64,000 nucleotides of DNA from Devosia sp. SD17-2 (GTDB lineage Bacteria > Pseudomonadota > Alphaproteobacteria > Rhizobiales > Devosiaceae): positions 1,009,001 through 1,073,000 of the forward strand of contig NZ_CP104002.1 of the NCBI RefSeq assembly GCF_029201565.1, given 5' to 3'. Position 1 is the stretch's first letter. The number at the start of each line of letters is the position of its first letter. The notes beneath the pieces were generated by a model. That model was not told the DNA's origin. It made no database searches and saw only the letters and a list, made by a program, of their open reading frames with translations. The position numbers and the translations under genes were made by a program. Positions 54,874-63,349 of this stretch are shown here, piece after piece.

Positions 54874-55757
54874 AGCTTGCCTTCTCCGGCGTGTACCATG
54901 CGCGTCCAGCGATTGAGCATGCCGCCGGTACGCAGGCGCGGGTTGGCGATTTCGTCGATGGCAAAGTTCACCAGCGCCAGACCGAGGCCAAGGAAGGCCA
55001 GGGCAAAGCAGGGCGAGAGCAGATCCCACCAGGCGCCGACCGAGAGGGCCGAGGCGTTCTGGGCGTTATAGAGCATGATGCCCCAGGAGACGGTGTTCGG
55101 ATCGCCGAGGCCGAGGAATTCAAGGGTGGCTTCAGCGATGACGGCGAAGATGACGCTGCCGATGAAATTGATGCCGACGATGGAAATCAGGTTCGGGAAA
55201 ATCTCGAAGGCCATGATGCGCCAGCTCGGCTCGCCCAGCATTTCAGCGGACTTCACATAGTCGCGCTGGCGGATGGAGAGGGTTTCCGAGCGGGTGACGC
55301 GCACGCCCCAGGCCCAGGAGGTAAGGCCGAGAATGATGGCAATGACCATCGGGCTGGCCTGGCCAATGAAGGCGGCAAGCACCAGCAGCAGGGGCAAATT
55401 GGGGATGACCAGCACCATATTGGTGAAGAAGTTGATGACCTCGTCGATCACGCCGCCCTTGTAGCCGGCGATGATGCCGAGGATGGTGCCGATGATGGTG
55501 ATGAGGAGGCCAGCGCCAAAGCCGACGGCAAGCGACACGCGCGCGCCGTGGATCAGGCGGGAGAAGACGTCGTGGCCAAGGCGGGTGGTGCCGAGCCAAT
55601 GATCCCAGGATGGGGCCTGATGCGGACGGCCGACGCGCTTGGTCGGGCTATATTCAGTGAGGAAGGGCGCAAAGATCGCAACAAGCAGGATCAGCGTAAT
55701 GATGGTCAGACCGACCACCGCCTTTTTGTTGTGCATGAGCTGGCGGAGCAGGGGCAT
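54870..55757 (-). CDS. Peptide ABC transporter permease, DppC-like
   Basis: A 295-residue inner-membrane permease. It opens MPLLRQLMHNKKAVVGLTIITLILLVAIFAPFL, followed by the DppC-type segment HWLGTTRLGHDVFSRLIHGARVSL. The permease EAA loop is IRQRDYVKSAEMLGEPSWRI and the C-terminal helices end NFAIDEIANPRLRTGG, a typical DppC ending. It lies three bases after the DppB-like gene and overlaps the DppD-like gene by four. A YejE-type assignment is possible, but length and N-terminus favour the DppC group. Confidence 0.93.
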   Translation of the reverse strand: MPLLRQLMHNKKAVVGLTIITLILLVAIFAPFLTEYSPTKRVGRPHQAPSWDHWLGTTRLGHDVFSRLIHGARVSLAVGFGAGLLITIIGTILGIIAGYKGGVIDEVINFFTNMVLVIPNLPLLLVLAAFIGQASPMVIAIILGLTSWAWGVRVTRSETLSIRQRDYVKSAEMLGEPSWRIMAFEIFPNLISIVGINFIGSVIFAVIAEATLEFLGLGDPNTVSWGIMLYNAQNASALSVGAWWDLLSPCFALAFLGLGLALVNFAIDEIANPRLRTGGMLNRWTRMVHAGEGKL

Positions 55758-55760
55758 GGC

Positions 55761-56738
55761 TCAGGCCTTCTTGAGGCGCGGATCGAGCAGGACATAGCTC
55801 AGATCGACGACGAAATTGGAGATGAGCATGGCGGCGGTCATGATCAGGAGCTGGCCCTGGATCACGGGATAGTCGCGCGCGAGGATGGCCTGGTAGAGCG
55901 TATTGCCGAGGCCCGGATAGTTGAACACCACCTCGATGATCAGCGAGCCCGACAGGATCGTACCGATGGCGATGGCAAGGCTCGAGACCGTCGGCAGCAG
56001 CGCGTTACGGGCGGCATACCAGAGCATGACGTTCTTGTCGGAAAGGCCCTTTGCACGGCCCATGACGATATAGTCCTCGCCGAGGAGATTGATCATGTTG
56101 TTGCGCATGGTGACGGCAAAGCCGCCCGAGAGCGCGATGACCAAGGTCACCATTGGCAGGGTGCCGTGGTAGATGACGCTCGAGATATATTCCCAGCTGA
56201 AGGCGGGATCGAGCATCGGGTCTGCTGCATAGCCATTGGGGAACCAGCGCAGGGTATAGCCGAACAGGAACAGCATGATCAGCGAGATGACCACGGCCGG
56301 CACCGAGCTGCAGAAGATCGCCAGGAGGGAAACAACCGAGTCAAAGCGCGAGCCACGGCGCCAGGCTGCCATGACACCCATGAAGGTGCCGAGCGTGAAG
56401 CTGATCAGCGTGGCAATGCCGACGAGGCCAAGCGTCCAGATCAGCGCGCGGCCGAGCAGTTCGGTGACGGGCAGGGGGAAATATTTGATCGAGCGGCCGA
56501 GATCGCCGGTGAAGACGCTCTTGAGATAGGAGAAATATTGCTCGTGGACCGGCGCGTCGATGAAGCCGAAGGTGAGCTTCAGAGCGTTGAGGTTTTCGAG
56601 GCTTAGTTCCGAGCCGGCGCTGGCGAACATGATCTGGATGGGATCACCCGGCATCAGGCGTGGCAGGAAGAAATTGATTGTGGCGGCGGCGAGGAAGGCC
56701 GCGAGGTAGAACGCCAGGCGTCGCAGCAGGAAGCCCAT
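55761..56738 (-). CDS. Peptide ABC transporter permease, DppB-like
   Basis: A 325-residue permease with an N-terminal helix (LRRLAFYLAAFLAAATINFFLPRLMPGDP, the PGDP motif being diagnostic for DppB/OppB). A periplasmic segment follows with DAPVHEQYFSYLKSVFTGDLGRS, then five more helices, and the cytoplasmic loop LLGEDYIVMGRAKGLSDKNVM. The final helices end VVDLSYVLLDPRLKKA. It is separated from the binding-protein gene by 105 bases containing a strong hairpin, which probably sets its expression below that of the binding protein. Confidence 0.94.
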   Translation of the reverse strand: MGFLLRRLAFYLAAFLAAATINFFLPRLMPGDPIQIMFASAGSELSLENLNALKLTFGFIDAPVHEQYFSYLKSVFTGDLGRSIKYFPLPVTELLGRALIWTLGLVGIATLISFTLGTFMGVMAAWRRGSRFDSVVSLLAIFCSSVPAVVISLIMLFLFGYTLRWFPNGYAADPMLDPAFSWEYISSVIYHGTLPMVTLVIALSGGFAVTMRNNMINLLGEDYIVMGRAKGLSDKNVMLWYAARNALLPTVSSLAIAIGTILSGSLIIEVVFNYPGLGNTLYQAILARDYPVIQGQLLIMTAAMLISNFVVDLSYVLLDPRLKKA

Positions 56739-56810
56739 GTTTTTTCCTTCTCTCGTGGCTGCCTGACTGAATTCCCGGAAAGGTCCCGAAAATAGCGCGT
56801 GAAGGCAGTT

Positions 56811-56836
56811 GGGAGGCGCGCCGAAGCGTGCCTCCC
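56811..56836 (-). terminator. Intra-operon hairpin after the peptide-binding protein gene
   Basis: GGGAGGCGCG (56811-56820) pairs with CGTGCCTCCC (56827-56836), nine Watson-Crick pairs plus one G-T, with loop CCGAAG. On the minus strand it starts eight bases after the binding-protein stop and before the permease gene. No T-run follows, so partial termination or 3' end protection of the binding-protein mRNA is likelier than full termination. Confidence 0.6.
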
Positions 56837-56843
56837 GGGATGA

Positions 56844-58502
56844 TTATTGAGCGGCAGGCTCGAGGTCGAGCAGCTGCAGCAGGCGCGCCGGATTGGCGTT
56901 GGACACGACCGGCGAGTACTTCGGATTTTCAGCATCCGCCCAGCCGGTGAAGCGGGTGGTGTTGTACTCGTAGAAGGACGGGCTGTTGTAGAGCGGCACG
57001 ACCGGCAGGGCTTCAGCCACGATCAGCTGGATCTTGTCCATGGCCGACTTGCGGGCCTCCGGATCCTTGCTCTGCTTGTATTCGCTGAGCAGGGCCGAGA
57101 CTTCCTCGCTCGACCAGTGCGGCGCGGTGAAGCGCGACTTGCCGAAGTCATCCGGGTTGTAGGAACGGATGTAGGGGAAGTAAGGGTCAGCAGCCGAAGC
57201 CAGGGCATTCAGCGTCATCGAGTATTCACCCGAGATGAGCGCAGAGGTCCACACGGCGGCTTCCGGGGTCGACATCTTCACGTTCAGGCCGGCTTCCTGC
57301 ATGGTCTCCATGGAGATCTGCACGGCGTCGATCCAGTCGGTCCAGCCATTGGGAACCATGAAGTCGATGGCGATCGGAGTGCCATCGGGATTGTCGCGGA
57401 AACCGTCATTGTCTGCGTCGACATAACCGGCTTCGTCGAGGAGGGCGATACCAGCGTCGAGGTCGAACTTGGCGTACTTGCCGAACTGGGTCTCGACTTC
57501 GGGGTTGGCGAAGGCGGAGTAGAGTTCGCCGAGGCCCGAGGGATCCTCGTTAACGAGCGGGTAGCCGTAGCCGGCGATGTCAACGATGGTCTGGCGGTCG
57601 ATCAGCATCGAGAGCGCGCGACGGAAGTTGACGTCGTTATAGGCCTTGCGGGCGTTCTCGTCGGGCGAGACCTGGCTCATCTGCAGCGAAACGAGGCTGG
57701 AGGGGGTGAACCAGTACTTGTGGTGCTCCGGATCCTTGGCAACGAATGTGTTGTCGATGTCCGGAATGAAGCTGGTTGCCCAGTCGAGCGTGCCTTCGGC
57801 CAGGGCAGCCAGAACCTGGGGATTGTCAGCCAGCTGCGGCATGCGCAGGCAGTCGACGGAGAGGTTGGCAGCGTCCCAATAGTGCGGGTTGGCGCACTGT
57901 TCGTAGACCTGGGGCGTGAAGCGGGTGATCTCGGTCATCGGACCGGACGCAACCGGGTTCTCGTTGGCAAAGGTCACCGGATCTTCGATCGAGGCCCAGA
58001 TGTGCTCGGGCACGATCGGCATGTCGACGATGGTGTTGGCGATCAGCGAGTTGGCTTCGGTAAGGTTGAAGCGCACGGTGCGGTCGTCGACCTTTTCCAC
58101 CGAGGTCAGCTGCTGGGAAACCGAGATGAAGTCCAGCGCCGGGAACTTCTTGATGTAGTCATAGGTGAAGATGATGTCGTCGGCGTCCAGCGTTTCGCCG
58201 TCGCTCCACTTGAGACCTTCACGCAGGGTGAAGGTGATCGACATCAAATCGTCGGCCAGCTCGAAGCTTTCAGCGAGGCGGTAGTGGGGTTCATTGCCCC
58301 TGAGGCGGTTGAACACGACCAGCGGCTCGTACATGAAGTGGAGCGTGGTGTAGCGGGCAGAAGTCTGACCGAACGGGTTGAAGTTGCGCACGAACGTGGT
58401 GGTCTGCTCCGAGCTTAGCGTCAGCACGTTCTGGGCAAAGGCGGGGGCCGCCATTGCCAGCACTGCGGCGGACGTTGCCGCCAGAAGTGTGAGTTTCCTC
58501 AT
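56844..58502 (-). CDS. Peptide-binding protein, family 5 solute-binding (DppA/OppA type)
   Basis: A 552-residue periplasmic binding protein. The signal peptide is clear (MRKLTLLAATSAAVLAMAAPAFAQ, cleavage after residue 24). Family 5 blocks include YEPLVVFNRLRGNEPHYRLAESFELADDLMSITFTLREGLKWSDGETLDADDIIFTYDYI and NVNFRRALSMLIDRQTIVDIAG-like sequence at FRRALSMLIDRQ. It delivers ligand to the permeases encoded downstream. Next to NagZ and MurQ the ligand is probably a muropeptide or peptide from murein, as proposed for the YejA-type systems of rhizobia, but this is inferred. It follows nagZ by 27 bases. Confidence 0.94.
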   Translation of the reverse strand: MRKLTLLAATSAAVLAMAAPAFAQNVLTLSSEQTTTFVRNFNPFGQTSARYTTLHFMYEPLVVFNRLRGNEPHYRLAESFELADDLMSITFTLREGLKWSDGETLDADDIIFTYDYIKKFPALDFISVSQQLTSVEKVDDRTVRFNLTEANSLIANTIVDMPIVPEHIWASIEDPVTFANENPVASGPMTEITRFTPQVYEQCANPHYWDAANLSVDCLRMPQLADNPQVLAALAEGTLDWATSFIPDIDNTFVAKDPEHHKYWFTPSSLVSLQMSQVSPDENARKAYNDVNFRRALSMLIDRQTIVDIAGYGYPLVNEDPSGLGELYSAFANPEVETQFGKYAKFDLDAGIALLDEAGYVDADNDGFRDNPDGTPIAIDFMVPNGWTDWIDAVQISMETMQEAGLNVKMSTPEAAVWTSALISGEYSMTLNALASAADPYFPYIRSYNPDDFGKSRFTAPHWSSEEVSALLSEYKQSKDPEARKSAMDKIQLIVAEALPVVPLYNSPSFYEYNTTRFTGWADAENPKYSPVVSNANPARLLQLLDLEPAAQ

Positions 58503-58529
58503 TTCAGTCTCCTTGCTTGGTGGTTCGCC

Positions 58530-59555
58530 TCAGGCGACGCCACTCTCCCTGAAAATCTGTTCCACCTCGGCATGGAGTGCTTGCACGTCCACGCGGTGTG
58601 TTCCCAGCCTGCCCTCTGCGCGTGCAATGCGCTCGAGGCTTTTCTCGCTCAAGGGCCGGGCTGCTTTGCAGGCCGCCAGACTTTGAGAAAGGTCGCCCTG
58701 GCTATGAAGGGCTATATCGTAGCCGGCGTCGAGGGCTGCGGTGACCCGCTCATCCCAGCTGCCGGAAAGGGCGTCCATGGTGAGGCAATCGGTGATCAGT
58801 ACGCCATCGTAGTCCAGCGTATCGCGGATCAGCTCGCAGACGCGCGGCGAGATGGAGGCCGGCAGGTCTGGATCGATCTGGGTAAAGATCAGATGGGCTA
58901 CCATTGCCCAAGGCGTGTCCTTGAGACGGATGAAGGGCAGGAAGTCGGTGTCCATCATCTCCTCGACCGAGGCGCGGACAACCGGCAGGTCGTGATGCGG
59001 GTCGACGTCGACGCGGCCATAACCGGGGATGTGCTTCATGATCGGCATGGAGCCGACCTCGAGCAGGGCCTCGATCGCCACGCGACCAAATTCAGCGACG
59101 AGCTCGGGATCTGAACCCAGCGAGCGCGACGAGATGATGTCGTGGGTGCCGGAACGGGCCAGATCAACCACGGGGGTCGTGCCCGAGCCGATGTTGAGCT
59201 CACTCATCATCGAACCCATGGCCAGATGGCTCTGGCGCAGGGCGTGTTTGGCCAGTTCGCGGTCGGTCTTGGCCAGCGCGGCAAAATGGCCGAGCGGACG
59301 GAAGAGGGGCCAATTGCCATTGTCGAGGCGCTGCACGCGGCCGCCTTCCTGGTCGATATAGACCGGGGCGTCGTCGCGGCCGACGGCTTCCTTGAACTGG
59401 CTGACCAGGCGATGGATCTGGTCGTGGTTGTCCAGATTGCGCTTGAAGAGAAAAAGGCCAAACGGACTGGTCTCGCGGAAGAAAGCGATCTCGTCAGCGG
59501 AGAGCTCGTAGCCCGGCATGCCGACGAAAAGGGCGAGAGGGGTGGTCGAGGCCAT
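58530..59555 (-). CDS. nagZ: Beta-N-acetylhexosaminidase NagZ
   Basis: Family 3 glycosidase that removes GlcNAc from GlcNAc-anhMurNAc fragments in the cytoplasm. The 341 residues have no signal peptide. Visible motifs are IDQEGGRVQRL at 68-77, the catalytic loop KHIPGYGRVDVDPHHDLP (K174, H175, and H187 equivalent to the His of the usual DSH, here DPH) and the nucleophile block LITDCLTMDAL (D256). Canonical members read KHFPGHG and DSH; the G-Y and D-P changes are substitutions within the loop that keep the catalytic histidine. It supplies GlcNAc and anhMurNAc for AnmK. Two bases separate it from the GNAT gene upstream. Confidence 0.93.
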   Translation of the reverse strand: MASTTPLALFVGMPGYELSADEIAFFRETSPFGLFLFKRNLDNHDQIHRLVSQFKEAVGRDDAPVYIDQEGGRVQRLDNGNWPLFRPLGHFAALAKTDRELAKHALRQSHLAMGSMMSELNIGSGTTPVVDLARSGTHDIISSRSLGSDPELVAEFGRVAIEALLEVGSMPIMKHIPGYGRVDVDPHHDLPVVRASVEEMMDTDFLPFIRLKDTPWAMVAHLIFTQIDPDLPASISPRVCELIRDTLDYDGVLITDCLTMDALSGSWDERVTAALDAGYDIALHSQGDLSQSLAACKAARPLSEKSLERIARAEGRLGTHRVDVQALHAEVEQIFRESGVA

Positions 59556-59557
59556 GA

Positions 59558-60049
59558 TCAGTGTTCCGCTTCGGGCTTGGGCTTGATGCGCAGCAGGCCC
59601 TGATAAATGTCTTCATTGTCCGACGGGATCGGCATGGCGCCAGCGGCTTTGACGTAGAAGTCGACAGGACCGGCCGAGCCGATAATGGCATAGGCATAGC
59701 CCTGGGCCTTCATCGCCACGAGAGTGTGATAAAAGAGCGCGAGGCCTATTCCCTTGCCGCGCTGGTCTTCGGAGACGCCGGTGGGGCCGAAGAAGCCGCG
59801 TGCCGTGGCGTCGTGGCAGGCAAAGCCGACCAGTTGCCCATCAACGGTTGCGATGAGGCATCCGGGCGGCTGGTGGGCCATGGCGGAAGAGACTTCGCTG
59901 ACCCAATATTCGGAAAAGTGCTGGCGCACCCAATCCTTGATGATGTGCTGCTCGGGCGGCAGGGCGACGCGGATCGTCGCCTCAACGGCCTCGGCCTTCT
60001 GGCGCAGCTCATCCATCTTGCGGGAGTAGAGATTGACCAGGAGGTCCAT
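59558..60049 (-). CDS. GNAT-family N-acetyltransferase in the murein-recycling operon
   Basis: A 163-residue GNAT protein. The central strand reads CLIATVDGQLVGFACHDAT and the acetyl-CoA loop GVSEDQRGKGIGLALFYHTLVAMKAQGY (RGKGIG), followed by AYAIIGSAGPVDFYVKAAGAMPIP. The N-terminal 50 residues form a helical segment with HIIKDWVRQHFSEYW. It lies two bases after murQ and two before nagZ, so it is tightly within the operon. An amino-sugar acetylation role would fit the context, but no substrate motif is recognisable. Confidence 0.88.
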   Translation of the reverse strand: MDLLVNLYSRKMDELRQKAEAVEATIRVALPPEQHIIKDWVRQHFSEYWVSEVSSAMAHQPPGCLIATVDGQLVGFACHDATARGFFGPTGVSEDQRGKGIGLALFYHTLVAMKAQGYAYAIIGSAGPVDFYVKAAGAMPIPSDNEDIYQGLLRIKPKPEAEH

Positions 60050-60051
60050 GG

Positions 60052-60984
60052 TCAGCTCGCGATGCGCGGATGATCGGCGGCGGCGCGGCGCAGGAAGCCG
60101 TCGGCGCCGTCGAGGGCGGCACGGGCATCGGTCGCGTTCATGCCGGTGAGGGCCATGAGGATCGCCAGCTTCACATTATTGCCGGCCTCGGCGAGGTATT
60201 TTTCCGCATCCTCGGTGGAGCAGCCAGCAACGTCGGCCAGCATGCGCGTAGCGCGGGCGGCGAGCTTGGCGTTGGAGACCGAGAGGTCGACCATGAGGTT
60301 TTCATAGCTCTTTCCGATCCGGATCATGGAGGCGGTGGTGAGCATGTTCAGCACCAGCTTCTGGGCGGTACCGGATTTGAGGCGGGTCGAGCCGGTGAGG
60401 GCTTCTGGGCCGACGACGGGCGAGATGGCGATCTTTGCAATATCAGCGATTGCCGAGACGGGATTACAGGAGAGGGCGACAGTGGTCGCGCCGATCTCGT
60501 TGGCATAGTCCAGCGCGCCAATGACATATGGGGTGCGGCCGCTGACGGCGATGCCCACCAGCACGTCGCGCGCTTCGAGCTTGATGTTTTCGAGATCGCG
60601 GCGGCCCTCGGCGCGATCATCTTCTGCGCCTTCGATCGGGTGGCGCAAGGCGTGATCGCCGCCGGCGATGATGCCAACAACCATGGTGGGCGGAACGCCG
60701 AACGTGGGGGGACATTCAGAGGCGTCCAGCACGCCCAGTCGACCGCTGGTGCCCGCGCCGGTGTAGATCAGGCGACCGCCGGCCTTGAAGGCTTCGACGA
60801 TGCAGTCCACTGCTTCTGCGATCTGCGGCAGCACCGCGTTGACAGCGCCGGCGACCTTGGCGTCTTCGGCATTCATTGCGGCCAGAATTTCGCTGGTCGA
60901 CATGAGATCGATCTGCAGCGTGTCTGGATTGCGCGACTCGGAGACCAGGTGTTCCAGTTCCGCGATCAGGGTGCTTTTTGCCAT
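60052..60984 (-). CDS. murQ: N-acetylmuramic acid 6-phosphate etherase MurQ
   Basis: Cleaves the lactyl ether of MurNAc-6-P to give GlcNAc-6-P and D-lactate, linking AnmK's product to amino-sugar catabolism. The 310 residues have the SIS fold with [24 protein letters not shown], which contains the sugar-phosphate loop and the catalytic glutamate, then [19 protein letters not shown] sequence and [38 protein letters not shown], the MurQ signature. The C-terminal helical segment ends with the CUE-like [15 protein letters not shown]. It is the first gene of the nine-gene minus-strand operon and is divergent from the RpiR-type regulator, with palindromic operator candidates between them. Confidence 0.97.
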   Translation of the reverse strand: MAKSTLIAELEHLVSESRNPDTLQIDLMSTSEILAAMNAEDAKVAGAVNAVLPQIAEAVDCIVEAFKAGGRLIYTGAGTSGRLGVLDASECPPTFGVPPTMVVGIIAGGDHALRHPIEGAEDDRAEGRRDLENIKLEARDVLVGIAVSGRTPYVIGALDYANEIGATTVALSCNPVSAIADIAKIAISPVVGPEALTGSTRLKSGTAQKLVLNMLTTASMIRIGKSYENLMVDLSVSNAKLAARATRMLADVAGCSTEDAEKYLAEAGNNVKLAILMALTGMNATDARAALDGADGFLRRAAADHPRIAS

Positions 60985-61015
60985 CGTGCCATCACTCTTG
61001 GGGTAGGGTGATGCT

Positions 61016-61062
61016 ATGAACGAATATTCCGCCTGTCAACGAAACTTGGAATATTGTATTCC
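61016..61062. promoter_or_regulatory. Paired operator candidates between murQ and the RpiR-type regulator
   Basis: GGAATATTGTATTCC at 61048-61062 is a perfect palindrome around a TTG centre. A half-site, AATATTCC, ends a second 15-mer at 61016-61030, so the two centres (61023 and 61055) are 32 bp apart. The same motif and spacing recur before the sugar importer at 62120-62166. The sites lie 32 to 78 bases upstream of murQ, where an RpiR-family repressor would act. The binding protein is inferred from position. Confidence 0.75.
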
Positions 61063-61237
61063 GGATTGAACAGGGATGTGTGTAGAGTGGTGGAAAACCG
61101 GCGCATGTCCGGTGGCGCACTTTGCGGCGCGGGGGAGGTCGCCCCAGTAGTCGTCCGTGTGGGCTTTCGAGTCTTCTGACCGGACTATGGCGCCCGGGGT
61201 AACGGCGTGCTGCGCCGCATCAGTGATGGAAACTACT

Positions 61238-62086
61238 ATGTCGGTTCTCAAACTGCTCGAGGCGCAGAAGGCGTCGATGACCCTGGCGGATCGGGAGATC
61301 GCCGAGTTTATCCTCGCGGACCCCGGCCGGATGCTGGACCTGTCTTCGGCTGCGCTGGCGGAGGCGACCGGACGCAGCCAGTCGAGCGTTGTCAAATTCA
61401 GCCAGAAGCTGGGCTATTCCGGCTACCAGCAGCTCAAGATGGCCGTCACCACGGCCCGCGCCCGGGAGTGGCACGCGCCCAGTGGGGTGATCCACGGATC
61501 GATCGACAGCAGCGACAGCCAGATGACCGTGGTGCAGAAGCTGGTGAGCAGCAAGCTGCAGTCGATGCGCGAAACAGCGGCGGCCAATAGCGAAGACACG
61601 ATCAACGCTGCGCTCGAAAAGCTGGTCGGAGCCCGCAAGCTGTTGCTGGCCGGGGTGGGCGCGTCTTCGCTCGTGGCCGAGGATTTTTCCTACAAGCTGC
61701 TCAAGCTGGGGCGGATGGTTCTGCTCAACAGCGACAATCACATCCAGATCTCCAATGCGTCGGCCTTGACGGAAGGCGACGCGCTGATGGCCCTGTCCTA
61801 TTCAGGACGGAGCGTGGAAACACTGCGCATTGCCGAATTGGCCAAGGCGCGGGGCGCCACGGTGATCTCGGTCACGGGGTTGCAGTCCAATCCGCTCGCC
61901 GATGTCGCCGACATCAAGCTTTTTACGGTAGCCGACGAGGACCGGGTGCGCTCTTCGGCGATCACTGCGCGGGACGCGCAGCTGATGCTGATGGACATGC
62001 TGTTCATCCTGCTGCTGCGCCATCAGGCCGACGCCAACGATTTTATTCACAACAGCGAAACGGCCGTGACGGTGCTCAAGGCCTGA
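61238..62086 (+). CDS. murR: RpiR-family transcriptional regulator, MurR-like
   Basis: Divergent from murQ, as in the E. coli murR-murQ arrangement. The 282 residues start at MSVLKLLEAQKASMT. The N-terminal HTH (about 1-75) reads LTLADREIAEFILADPGRMLDLSSAALAEATGRSQSSVVKFSQKLGYSGYQQLK, typical of RpiR. The SIS domain (about 125-260) has KLLLAGVGASSLVAEDFSYKLLKLG and ALSYSGRSVETLRIAELAKARGATVISVTG, which bind sugar phosphates, probably MurNAc-6-P as in MurR. Upstream ATGs at 61157 and 61226 add residues outside the family fold; GGA lies seven bases before 61238. It is expected to bind the paired palindromes on both sides of the gene. Confidence 0.88.
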   Translation: MSVLKLLEAQKASMTLADREIAEFILADPGRMLDLSSAALAEATGRSQSSVVKFSQKLGYSGYQQLKMAVTTARAREWHAPSGVIHGSIDSSDSQMTVVQKLVSSKLQSMRETAAANSEDTINAALEKLVGARKLLLAGVGASSLVAEDFSYKLLKLGRMVLLNSDNHIQISNASALTEGDALMALSYSGRSVETLRIAELAKARGATVISVTGLQSNPLADVADIKLFTVADEDRVRSSAITARDAQLMLMDMLFILLLRHQADANDFIHNSETAVTVLKA

Positions 62087-62119
62087 GCGGGCAGTACAAT
62101 TTCTCCACGGCGTGAATTT

Positions 62120-62166
62120 GTAATATTCTATTCTTGACACTTCCGCAGTTTGGAATTCAATATTCC
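62120..62166 (+). promoter_or_regulatory. Promoter with paired operators upstream of the sugar ABC importer
   Basis: GGAATTCAATATTCC at 62152-62166, read on the other strand, matches the murQ palindrome at 14 of 15 positions. GTAATATTCTATTCT at 62120-62134 matches at 12 of 15. Their centres (62127 and 62159) are again 32 bp apart. A consensus -35 box TTGACA lies at 62134-62139 between them, so the downstream operator would cover the -10 region. This predicts repression of the importer by the same regulator. Confidence 0.75.
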
Positions 62167-62240
62167 TAAGCTGTGGGCTCTCGCGTGGAGAGGCCCGGAC
62201 TGGAGCGCCTGCTCTCGAGCGGGTGCCCTAAGGAGGTATC

Positions 62241-63305
62241 TTGGCTCAACTGTCACTGCGCGGCATCAAGAAGCGTTTCAAGGACACGGCCGTGCTGCAC
62301 GGGATCGATCTCGAGATCGGTGATCGTGAGTTCGTGGTGTTTGTCGGCCCGTCCGGCTGTGGCAAGTCGACCCTTTTGCGTCTGATCGCCGGGCTCGATC
62401 CGATCACCGATGGCGAATTCGTCCTCAACGGACAGCGCATGAACGACGTGCCACCGTCGCGTCGCGGCATTGCCATGGTGTTTCAGTCCTATGCGCTCTA
62501 CCCGCATATGGACGTCTACGAGAACATGGCCTTCGGTGCCCGTCTGATGGGGCTCACCAAGGATGAGGTGGAGGCACGTATCGCCGAGGCGGCGCGGATG
62601 CTGCGGCTTGAGCCGCTGCTCAAGCGCAAGCCGCGCGAATTGTCTGGTGGGCAGCGGCAGCGCGTGGCCATCGGTCGGGCGCTGGTGCGCAAGCCGGCAG
62701 TGTTTCTGCTCGACGAACCGCTTTCCAACCTCGACGCGGCGCTCCGTTCGGAAGTGCGCCTCGAGATCGCCAAGCTGCACCGCGATATCGGCGGTACCAT
62801 GATCTATGTGACCCATGATCAGGTCGAGGCCATGACGCTGGCCGACAAGATCGTGGTGATGAATGCAGGCCGGATCGAGCAGGTCGGCAGCCCGCGCGAA
62901 CTTTACGAGACGCCGGCCAATACCTTTGTCGCGACCTTCATCGGTTCGCCGCGTATGACGCTGGTCGATGTCGAGCGCCGGGGCGAACGGCTGACCTTGG
63001 GCCAGGACGGCGGCAGCGTCGCGCTGGGCAATGTGCCCGCCGATGGCAAGCTCAAGCTTGGTATCCGCTCCGACGCGGTGAAGCTTTCCCGTGCAGCCGG
63101 CGAGGGGTTTGCCGGCCAGGTGGTCTACACCGAGTATCTCGGTGACAACGCCTATGTCTACGTACGCCTTGCCGATGGCACGCTCTTGGCGGCGCGCACG
63201 ACCCCCAATGATCTTTATGCACCCGACGAGATTGTGACGATCGGCGTCGACCCGGCCGGCGTGCATTATTTTTCCGCCGAGGATGGCCGGCGGTTGGCGC
63301 AGTAG
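62241..63305 (+). CDS. Sugar ABC transporter ATPase, UgpC/MalK family
   Basis: A 354-residue ATPase of the CUT1 carbohydrate type. Walker A is GPSGCGKST at 36-44, the Q-loop block GIAMVFQSYALYPHMDVYENMAFG, the signature LSGGQRQRVAIGRAL and Walker B VFLLDEPLSNLDAALRSEVR. The C-terminal TOBE-type regulatory domain follows from about 235 (TFVATFIGSPRMTLVDVERRGERLTLG). The start is a TTG with a very strong AAGGAGGT four bases upstream. It is probably in the regulon of the RpiR-type protein encoded upstream, and imports a sugar presented by the binding protein that follows. Its permeases lie beyond the window. Confidence 0.94.
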   Translation: MAQLSLRGIKKRFKDTAVLHGIDLEIGDREFVVFVGPSGCGKSTLLRLIAGLDPITDGEFVLNGQRMNDVPPSRRGIAMVFQSYALYPHMDVYENMAFGARLMGLTKDEVEARIAEAARMLRLEPLLKRKPRELSGGQRQRVAIGRALVRKPAVFLLDEPLSNLDAALRSEVRLEIAKLHRDIGGTMIYVTHDQVEAMTLADKIVVMNAGRIEQVGSPRELYETPANTFVATFIGSPRMTLVDVERRGERLTLGQDGGSVALGNVPADGKLKLGIRSDAVKLSRAAGEGFAGQVVYTEYLGDNAYVYVRLADGTLLAARTTPNDLYAPDEIVTIGVDPAGVHYFSAEDGRRLAQ

Positions 63306-63349
63306 CGCCAGGCAAATGCCACCAGAGTTTTGAAGGGAAGGGAAATCTG

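Noticed and set aside
54891..58418. Long plus-strand frames (571 and 523 codons) opposite the peptide permeases and binding protein
   Set aside because: They are Gly/Asp/His-rich mirror translations of well-defined genes and have no ribosome-binding sites or domains.
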